Source: Arachnopeziza araneosa
Taxonomy: Eukaryota > Ascomycota > Leotiomycetes > Helotiales > Arachnopezizaceae
Assembly: GCA_003988855.1 (NCBI GenBank)
Contig: QYAI01000044.1
Location: 1-64,000, forward strand
Length of the DNA: 64,000 bases
Direction of reading: 5' to 3'
Position 1 is the stretch's first letter; every line of letters begins with the position of its first letter. This document shows, piece after piece, positions 56,955 through 64,000 of this stretch. The notes below the pieces were generated by a model. The model searched no databases. It was not told where the DNA came from and saw nothing but the letters and a program-made list of their open reading frames with translations. Made by a program: the position numbers and the translations under genes.

Positions 56955-59900
56955 CTAGATTTGCAAAGGAGCAACTTGGTCCACCTGGTACAACCAATTG
57001 GAATTCAACTCCTCCTTGATAAGCCAATCATAAGGAAAATTCACAAGTCTCCCTTGGACCATGCTGAGCAGCTCTTCCACATCGGGAGGGCTAAGTAAAT
57101 CATCACTTCCAGAAAACCCTCTGCGGCTCCCTTTCGTGGTGCGCCGACGTCTTTTGGCAGATCCCACATTAGTAGATCCACTTAATGTGTTGCTAGCAGC
57201 TTTAGCATCACCTGCATTTGTTAAAAATGTAGCTTTTCGAGGAGCTTGCTGTGCAATCTTTTCAGCATCGGTGGATTGGGGGTTGAGTATTGTCGGGTCA
57301 AGCGATGGGAATGCTTCAGCTCCTGCAGCGTGCACTGATGACGAAGCCTCTGCTGATTCTCTCTTCATCATGTCCTTTTCATCAACACCATCCAAGCCAC
57401 CATTGATCGCGCCCTCCTTGGCAATGTCATGACGTTGTTCATTATCCTTGTTGGCATCTTCAGCCCACTCAGCCACCGTTCCAAGAGGATGACTTCCCTG
57501 CGCATGAGATGCCACCTTCTCTGAGATATTACTTAGCCCTTGAGCTACGGTACCAAGACCGGTTGCAACAGTTCCCGGGGGGCCGCTCTTTCCAGGTGCC
57601 TCTTGTTCCTCGCGTTCTGTGCTCTTCGCTCCAGCTTGAGCTTGAGCAAACCGCTCAGCATATGCAATATAGTCGGTGTAATCATGCCAGTTTTGTACCT
57701 CACTGTCAGGATTGCACCGGAATACTCGCCGGAAAATCTTGGTATTATTTTCAGCAATCTGCTGCCAAGTATTTTCGTAGAAAGATTCATTCAAAGGATC
57801 GCGCATGCAGTCTTTGTCCACGGCTGCTCGTTTGATATCGGCAGTCAGGTGGTTGAAAGGTTTTGGTGCCAAATTACCAGAAGGATCAATAATCACAGGC
57901 GGACCACCAATATCTGTGTCATCCAGAGGCGGAAGAGCTGGAAGTTGAGAGAGTTGAGACAAACCAAGTTGGTCTGTGGTTCGGCGAGGGAATGCAGGCA
58001 TGGGGGGAAGGGAATCATTACTAAAAACACCCTCACCAGTATCCCTGGACAGCGCGAGAGATGGTCGATGATGATGCGGGAGTGGATTGTCCAAAGTGCC
58101 TCTGCCATTTGAGTCAATATTGGTCACTAGCACCTCTTTACCGCCATCAACTATCACCGAGTCTCGGCCGCGAGACATTCCTGATCTCTCAGCAGCATTC
58201 ATCTGGTCCTTCCCATCACCAGCTACCTCAGCAGCATGCGCAGCATTGCCCATGATTCTTTTGTCTGTAGTAATATGTTTGTAACTTTCTGCAGCAAGGT
58301 TTGGATTACCTGCTTGTTCCCAATCAACATCATGGTTGAAGCTTCGTAAACTTTCTTGTGTCGCTATCCTCATCAAATTCTCCGGAGGTATTGCCGGTGC
58401 GGGTGGTTTAGCTCGGCCGTTATCGTCGATATCGTCATAAATTCCATTCATTTTAGCCTCGAATTCTGCTTCTTCTTTGGTTAACTCAGCCTGCCGTTCA
58501 TCTTCCATCACTTCATCAACGTCAAGGCCAAGATGCTCTCTCATGAGACGCATACGCAAGGTATGAGCGAAACGGCCGACGAGGTAGGGTTCTCCATCCA
58601 TAGTTGACCATATCATATCCGTATCGCGAACGATAGCAGCACATTCAGAGTCTCTGGCGCCAACCATTGATCGCTCATTGATGTTTGCAGATCCGATCAA
58701 AGCGACACGATCATCCACAATAATTGCTTTGGCATGGATGTAAAGTTGCTCAGTTACCAGCATTTTCTTAGGCCCAATTCGGCCCCAAGCTCTAAGACTG
58801 AAAAAGGAAACGTAGTCTTCCGGGTCAATTCCTTCGTTTCTTAAACGGCCAAAGATTGAGCCATCACCACGGCAGATACTACGGAATTGACACTGCATAA
58901 TCAATCGAACGCTGGTACCTTCAGGCTCATCCACTGTGTTCTGAAAACCAGGCATCAATGGAATAAGTATAATGCACCGCCAACTTTCGTTGTTCTGGTG
59001 AGCGCGAGTTGCACGCTCCACAATCGCATCGCCGATTTTGTTGACTATCTTAACGTTCATGGTTTCGCAACTACTGATGAAGAACTGGTTCTCTATGTAA
59101 ACAAAGTGCTCAGATTCTTCAATCATTTTGCAGTACGCCGTCATAATGCTGTGCTCTGTCTCCGTAAGGCCAAGAGACCATTCGCTTGCAGATCGCAGGA
59201 TTTGGACTTCGCAGGTTCCAGTAAGACCTAAGCTTTCGAGATCCGAAGGTAGATAGTCAGGTGGTGGAAGAAGGAATGGTGTCGGTCGAGTTGGTTTTCT
59301 GCCCCGAAGAACATAGTTCCATCTCTGTACAAAATGCCTGGTCAAATCTCTAGCAGGTTGACCAACAACTTGCATCGAAATGTCGTGCCAAGGCATTCTA
59401 GGAGTCTTGGAGCGGTCATACATTTCTGCATATGGCTCATTGAGTTGAAAGAAATCTTGAACTCGAGGATTTGAATAGTCTTTTCCGGGCCATAATTGAC
59501 AATGGTCTGCATCTTTTGGCAAGTCTGACTGTTCAAAGCCAGTAGGCTTGTCGTCAACAACAGAGTGCGATGGAGTATCCCAGCGCCCGAAACAAAGATC
59601 AATGCCTCCTACAAAAGCTACCGTATGATCAACAACACAAATCTTCTCATGGTGTGCGAAGAAAAATTGATTTTTCTTAAACTGATTTGGCGATCTCTGG
59701 ACAAAGATGTTTGGATGGAGATCCAGCATAGAAAACTTTGTGAACTCGGAATCAATAGGGACAGCCGCCTCTACATTTCTGTAGATAATAATAAATACTT
59801 TCACACCTTGTCTAGCTTTCGCTTGAAGTAATCTATCAAGTCGCCACTTTTGACTGATGGCTGCTGGTCTTCGCATGTATAACTGAGGACTTAGCCACCA

Positions 59901-62387
59901 GTCGTGAATATAAATAACATCTTTGGCCATACTGATTGCTCGAGAGACATTCCACATGTAATCTCGACCATCAACAAGCCATTGGGCATAGACTCCAGTC
60001 CGTATAGGGGCAAAGCTTCCAAATCTATTTGGCTTTGACCACTCCGTATTCTTAAGCATAAAATTAATAGATTCTTCGAATTGTCTTAGTTGCCGTTCGT
60101 TCTTTGCCAGGAGCTTGATCTTGCGCTCGGAGTTCACCATCTTTAGAGTGTGGTGCTGCGGATGTTTGGCAGTTGATCCCGCCTTACTCATGATCTCCTT
60201 GCCACCCATTTCCGTCAGTTTGCGTCGCTTTTGAATGATTTCAAATGCCGAATCGGCAAGGTAAACGTCGTAAATGTGCATATTCTCAGGCGAATCTACG
60301 CAGACAATGTAGCTATGTCTGACTAGAAACCATTTTGGCGAATGTCGAGCAAATATATTTTTGGGTGTAAGAATCCTTCTGACATCTAACCCTTTCGCAG
60401 ATTGAATAACGAGATAACCTTCTTTTCCATGATAGCTACCCTCAGCGGCCAATCTAACACCCAAGGCAGAAAGCTCAAGAAATCGGCAAAGTCTATTGCT
60501 GTCTGCTCTAAAAATGAGCCATCGAATCATCTCCTGTAAATACTGCTCTAAGTGTTTTCGTTGTCTTTCATTATACTGTCGAGTGCCAGAACCACTAGCG
60601 AAAACCCCTCCAGATGAAGCGTCCGGACCGGCCATGCTCGATTTGCGACGATGAGCAGTGAACGAGGGACGCCTCTTCTTTTTCTTCCGATCGGTTTCAC
60701 TGTGCGTCGCTTCTCCCACAGTCTCTTCGGCACGCATATCTGGCTCATCTTCGTCGCTATCGCCAAGGCCACGAACGCCTCTAAAGTAGGGAAAGGCCGA
60801 TTTGGGAAATCGGGGTTGTTTTGGTCTGGAGTCTACATCACTTCGTAGTTGAATGTACTTGTCGCTGCTACCTTGGAGTTTGTATCTAAGATGTAGATTC
60901 GCAAAGTCACGAAGTGATCTGTTGATCACCCATTTCATTCGGTTCAAGCCACTTCCATACTCTAGCTCGATTCGGAAAACTAGATGCCGCTCAGAATCAC
61001 TTGGTTCTTCGACACTTGGCCTACTGTCTGTGACTCGCAACTTCAATTGCTCGAGAAGAACTGGAATTCGCTTATTTCCATGCTCATCTCTTTGAATCAT
61101 ACTTGCTAGCATAAGGGCAGCTGGAGCTCCGGCACGCAGCTCTGCCATTAGCTCGGCTGACTTGAGATAGTCGATTTTATGTTCTTCCTTTCTTGTACCC
61201 AGCATCTTCAAGCCATGCTTCAGCAGGCGCCATCTCTGTGCCCCAAATGTGGTCGCTCGTTCAGCCCCTAGAAAAGGCCTCTTAGGTGTTTGGGCCTCTC
61301 CCTCACTCTGTCCACCTCCCAGCCCAGTCAGAGCACGTCTGAAGTTACTAGGTCGCCTTGAACTTGGTGGTCCATCAATTTCACCAGGCTGGCTAGCAGT
61401 ACTTCCAATACCTTTTGCATTAGAAGCGATCCATGAGCTACCGCGTCTCCAAGCGCTCTGATTCTGTAGTCGGTCACGGCCCTCTCCTTCCGAAAGATGC
61501 CCTCTTTGTTCTAAAGATCCATCCGTGGCTCTGCGGCTGAGAAATGGTATTACTCGTGAGCTTCCAAGAACGGGAGAGTCAATCTGTGGCATAACCCAAG
61601 TCCTGGGAGTTGTCGGTGCTGTCTGACTCCCATTCGCGTCAAAGTTAGGTCTTCGAAATCGACGCTTCTTTTTCGGTCTGGTTGCCTCCGTAATTCCATC
61701 CTCATCAGCCGTCTCCTCGGCATCCGCATCCACATCACTACCTTCCTCCTGCAAAGTGCGTGGCAATCTTGAATTTCGCTCGATTGCTGGAGAGTCCGGT
61801 GCCGAATTCGTAAGCTCTCTGAGAGAGTTGTTCGTGTTACTTGCACTCCTGCTGTGAGTCTGTAAACCACTTGTAGCCGCTAGTGCCTTCAGTTTGGACA
61901 TCAAGGATGACCCCTTCCGGTTTGGAGTTTCTCCATCTTCCCACGAGTCTTGCCTGATATGTCCCAAATACTCCGAACCAAGTTCTGGTCTTGCAAACTG
62001 TACACTTCTCCTACCAGGCGGAGTAGACGTTCCCGCTCCTCCAGATGCGAATGGTTCTTGCGGGAAAGAGCCGGTATGCTTCAGCGCAGACTGCTTGACT
62101 GGAGAGCTAGAGCCAGCAGTAGACGTATTGAGCGGCGGCAAAGTGTGCCCTTCGTGTGGAAGTCCCCCATTCATATAGTCCACTGCTTCATGCCTGTTGG
62201 TGCTGCCATTCGATGCTGTGGAAGGATGTGCAGGTTCGCGAGACGTTTCTGTCGTTGTACTTGGGGTCAATTCAGTCCGCAGACCTGATTGTGAGACAGC
62301 GGTTCCAGTCCCATTTGTGTAGACCGTTGAGCTAGAGTATGGCACTCTCGACATTGGTGATAATGAATCCTCATTTCGTTTTGCCAT
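56955..62387 (-). CDS. Phospholipase D (Spo14/PLD1 type)
   Basis: A single uninterrupted exon of 1,810 residues from ATG 62387. The frame is open slightly further upstream without an ATG. The first 380 residues are Ser/Pro-rich and disordered-looking. A PX-like region lies near residue 470 (VFRIELEYGSGLNRMKWVINR), a PH-like region near 655-710 (KGLDVRRILTPKNIFARHSPKWFLVRHSYIV). The two HKD motifs are HHEKICVVDHTVAFVGG near 912 and HAKAIIVDDRVALIGSANINERSM near 1217, with IYIHDWWLSPQLYMRRP and VYIENQFFISS in the expected places. It cleaves phosphatidylcholine to phosphatidic acid at membranes and binds phosphoinositides. The complete absence of introns over 5.4 kb stands out against its intron-rich neighbours. 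Confidence 0.95.
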   Translation of the reverse strand: MAKRNEDSLSPMSRVPYSSSTVYTNGTGTAVSQSGLRTELTPSTTTETSREPAHPSTASNGSTNRHEAVDYMNGGLPHEGHTLPPLNTSTAGSSSPVKQSALKHTGSFPQEPFASGGAGTSTPPGRRSVQFARPELGSEYLGHIRQDSWEDGETPNRKGSSLMSKLKALAATSGLQTHSRSASNTNNSLRELTNSAPDSPAIERNSRLPRTLQEEGSDVDADAEETADEDGITEATRPKKKRRFRRPNFDANGSQTAPTTPRTWVMPQIDSPVLGSSRVIPFLSRRATDGSLEQRGHLSEGEGRDRLQNQSAWRRGSSWIASNAKGIGSTASQPGEIDGPPSSRRPSNFRRALTGLGGGQSEGEAQTPKRPFLGAERATTFGAQRWRLLKHGLKMLGTRKEEHKIDYLKSAELMAELRAGAPAALMLASMIQRDEHGNKRIPVLLEQLKLRVTDSRPSVEEPSDSERHLVFRIELEYGSGLNRMKWVINRSLRDFANLHLRYKLQGSSDKYIQLRSDVDSRPKQPRFPKSAFPYFRGVRGLGDSDEDEPDMRAEETVGEATHSETDRKKKKRRPSFTAHRRKSSMAGPDASSGGVFASGSGTRQYNERQRKHLEQYLQEMIRWLIFRADSNRLCRFLELSALGVRLAAEGSYHGKEGYLVIQSAKGLDVRRILTPKNIFARHSPKWFLVRHSYIVCVDSPENMHIYDVYLADSAFEIIQKRRKLTEMGGKEIMSKAGSTAKHPQHHTLKMVNSERKIKLLAKNERQLRQFEESINFMLKNTEWSKPNRFGSFAPIRTGVYAQWLVDGRDYMWNVSRAISMAKDVIYIHDWWLSPQLYMRRPAAISQKWRLDRLLQAKARQGVKVFIIIYRNVEAAVPIDSEFTKFSMLDLHPNIFVQRSPNQFKKNQFFFAHHEKICVVDHTVAFVGGIDLCFGRWDTPSHSVVDDKPTGFEQSDLPKDADHCQLWPGKDYSNPRVQDFFQLNEPYAEMYDRSKTPRMPWHDISMQVVGQPARDLTRHFVQRWNYVLRGRKPTRPTPFLLPPPDYLPSDLESLGLTGTCEVQILRSASEWSLGLTETEHSIMTAYCKMIEESEHFVYIENQFFISSCETMNVKIVNKIGDAIVERATRAHQNNESWRCIILIPLMPGFQNTVDEPEGTSVRLIMQCQFRSICRGDGSIFGRLRNEGIDPEDYVSFFSLRAWGRIGPKKMLVTEQLYIHAKAIIVDDRVALIGSANINERSMVGARDSECAAIVRDTDMIWSTMDGEPYLVGRFAHTLRMRLMREHLGLDVDEVMEDERQAELTKEEAEFEAKMNGIYDDIDDNGRAKPPAPAIPPENLMRIATQESLRSFNHDVDWEQAGNPNLAAESYKHITTDKRIMGNAAHAAEVAGDGKDQMNAAERSGMSRGRDSVIVDGGKEVLVTNIDSNGRGTLDNPLPHHHRPSLALSRDTGEGVFSNDSLPPMPAFPRRTTDQLGLSQLSQLPALPPLDDTDIGGPPVIIDPSGNLAPKPFNHLTADIKRAAVDKDCMRDPLNESFYENTWQQIAENNTKIFRRVFRCNPDSEVQNWHDYTDYIAYAERFAQAQAGAKSTEREEQEAPGKSGPPGTVATGLGTVAQGLSNISEKVASHAQGSHPLGTVAEWAEDANKDNEQRHDIAKEGAINGGLDGVDEKDMMKRESAEASSSVHAAGAEAFPSLDPTILNPQSTDAEKIAQQAPRKATFLTNAGDAKAASNTLSGSTNVGSAKRRRRTTKGSRRGFSGSDDLLSPPDVEELLSMVQGRLVNFPYDWLIKEELNSNWLYQVDQVAPLQI

Positions 62388-62945
62388 GCTCTCAATGCAG
62401 CTCCCCTGCCGGTTACAACAGGCTTGATCGTCCTCCGCCCTGTTCCGCGAAAGATCCCACCCCAAGGGAATCTAAAAATGTTATCGTGACAGTGCGTATG
62501 TCGTGTTCATGGCGGGTTGGGAGCACCGTAAGAGGTTGGACTATTCCGATAATCTTCGTACTGATGCGTGGCTGAGCTTGCTGAGCTGGCTTCGAAGTCG
62601 CGGAATGTGCGCAAGCTAAGGTGAGCCTATTCAATTTTTCAAGTAGTATTTAAATCTCGTCATGTAAGGGAGGGCGATCAAATATCGCGAACTTTTGCGT
62701 GGATTAATAGAAGACCCTTACTCCGTTGTGTCGAGACGTTAATTTCGCGTGGAAGTCGAGGCCCGATCAGATGACGTCGGGGCGGATTCTAAAACAATGG
62801 CTTGAAATTCTCCCATCATAAGGTCTTGAACATTCCACATCGCAACAAACATAGTTGTGCATAATTGTTTTATGGATAGAAAACTACGAGCATTCTAATA
62901 TTTCACTGACCCCATTCCTAAAAATACCAACTAGACAGAGCAAAT
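62388..62945. promoter_or_regulatory. Divergent promoter region between phospholipase D and the alpha/beta hydrolase
   Basis: 558 bp. It contains only short frames, including a minus-strand extension of the phospholipase frame without an ATG. Confidence 0.55.
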
Positions 62946-64000
62946 ATGGCGACCCCAAATCCTTTGGCAGATTCCCAGGGCGGGTCCCCATCCTCAGTCT
63001 CTTCGAAAACCTTCCATATTGCGGGTATACTTACTACTGTCTACGGACTTGACGAGCTTTCTCCAACCGCTACGTTGATATCATGTCTCTGGCTTCACCA
63101 TCCTCGCTTGCAGACCAAAGAGATCATGGCCACTATCGCGTCCAGATGTATAAACGATTGGAATTCACAGTCCCCGTCTGAAAGCCACACGGGGCTTATT
63201 GCTGTATCTTTTGACCAAAGAAACCATGGCACACGAGAAGTCACTCCTTTAGCAAACCAAGCATGGAAGAAGGGGAACCCATCACATGCTCAGGACATGT
63301 TTAGGTCGGTAGCCAGTGCCCGAGGCGTATTCAGGCACGGGCTGACTTGAGTAGTATAGTTCATGGAACAACAGTAGACACCAGCCTTTTGATAGATCAT
63401 TTGGGTTCTTATATCTTTCATGGTCCAGAGGAACCCGAGATTGATCAGCATCTGGTTTTAGGTGTCTCGCTAGGTGGTCACTCTGCTTGGCAAACTATTC
63501 TCGCTGATGAGAGAGTGACTGCTGCTGTAGTGATTATTGGTTGTCCAGATTATATGCGTAAGTGTCATCATCTTGCTTTTTTCTTGTGGGTTTGAGTATT
63601 ATAAATCGCTATGACAATTGGAGCAAGGCTCTATTGTACCTCCATCAAGCTTATCAGGCTTTTGTGCTCGAAAGGCTCAGAGATAATCGCATCATTCTGT
63701 TATCTGGACTGGAGAAACGTTACTCAATTTTAAAGCTGCTAGAGCTAATAACTTCAAGGCTTAATGAGTAACCGCGCTCGAAATGCCAAGCTCCCAACAT
63801 ATGGTCCCAATTTCTTCGGCAGCAAAGATTTCCCCAAATCTCTAGTCTCTTCCGTCCTAAAATGGGATCCTAGAGGTGTCTTCTTCGGGCAAAATGAAAT
63901 CACATCTGGGGTTCACAGCAATCAGCGCGCTCTCCTTGATGCCAAACTTCGTGGGAAGAAAATCCTTGTCTGTTCGGGCGGGGACGATAAATTAGTTCCA
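62946..64000 (+). CDS. Alpha/beta hydrolase-fold protein, cut by the window end
   Basis: Three exons are visible: 62946-63304, 63352-63557 and 63759 to the window edge. Introns are 47 and 201 nt; the second has a GTAAGT donor and a GCTAATAAC branch. Coding blocks are LWLHHPRLQTKEIM, GLIAVSFDQRNHGTREV (typical after strand 3-4 of the fold), LVLGVSLGGHSAWQ with the nucleophile Ser in G-V-S-L-G, VVIIGCPDYM, then KLPTYGPNFFGS and GKKILVCSGGDDKLVP, where the catalytic Asp of the fold is expected. There is no signal peptide. The substrate is unknown. The C-terminal end, including the catalytic His, lies beyond the window. Confidence 0.85.

Overview
This window reads as nuclear DNA of a filamentous ascomycete (Pezizomycotina). 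The evidence is: many 44-100 nt GT-AG introns with CTRAY-like branch sites; a class III chitin synthase; a secreted GH131 enzyme with a fungal CBM1; two HET-domain genes; and transposon relics whose stops look like repeat-induced point mutation (C:G to T:A). Gene content would suit Leotiomycetes, but the sequence alone does not fix the class. No tRNA, rRNA, CRISPR or clustered secondary-metabolite genes were recognised.

Region 1 (1-8.9 kb) is an accessory, decaying block. It holds scrambled pogo-type transposase pieces, an HNH-nuclease gene, a Tc1/mariner element inserted in the 3' end of that gene, a truncated HET gene, an unrecognised small gene and a full-length HET gene. Four consecutive host-type reading frames here each carry a single in-frame stop, and the Tc1 transposase carries five, with no frameshift seen. 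The block looks like a transposon-rich island hit by RIP-like mutation.

Region 2 (9.4-41.4 kb) is mainly housekeeping: a Vps62-like protein, a Yippee-domain protein, a serine carboxypeptidase (with a 1-base frameshift), mitochondrial release factor 1, gamma-glutamyltransferase, a PNUTS-like PP1/transcription-termination scaffold, the SM protein Sly1, class III chitin synthase, a low-molecular-weight protein tyrosine phosphatase, a DUF218 protein, an amino-acid permease and an F-box protein that appears to have lost its ATG.

Region 3 (41.9-64 kb) has a GH131-CBM1 secreted glucanase, an unrecognised conserved nuclear-type protein probably split by a 1.1-kb intron, a 5-kb gene-poor stretch containing a G-quadruplex-type hexamer repeat and a degenerate 155-175 bp tandem array, then Rtf1 and Coq7 (divergent), a large phospholipase D, and the start of an alpha/beta hydrolase cut by the window end.

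Functional links are loose, as is usual in fungi. Sly1 (ER-Golgi fusion), Vps62-like, phospholipase D and chitin synthase touch secretion and wall growth. Rtf1 and PNUTS both act on RNA polymerase II. MRF1 and Coq7 act in mitochondria. The most unusual material is the left island of singly interrupted genes and the nucleosome-length tandem array at 51.5-52.7 kb.
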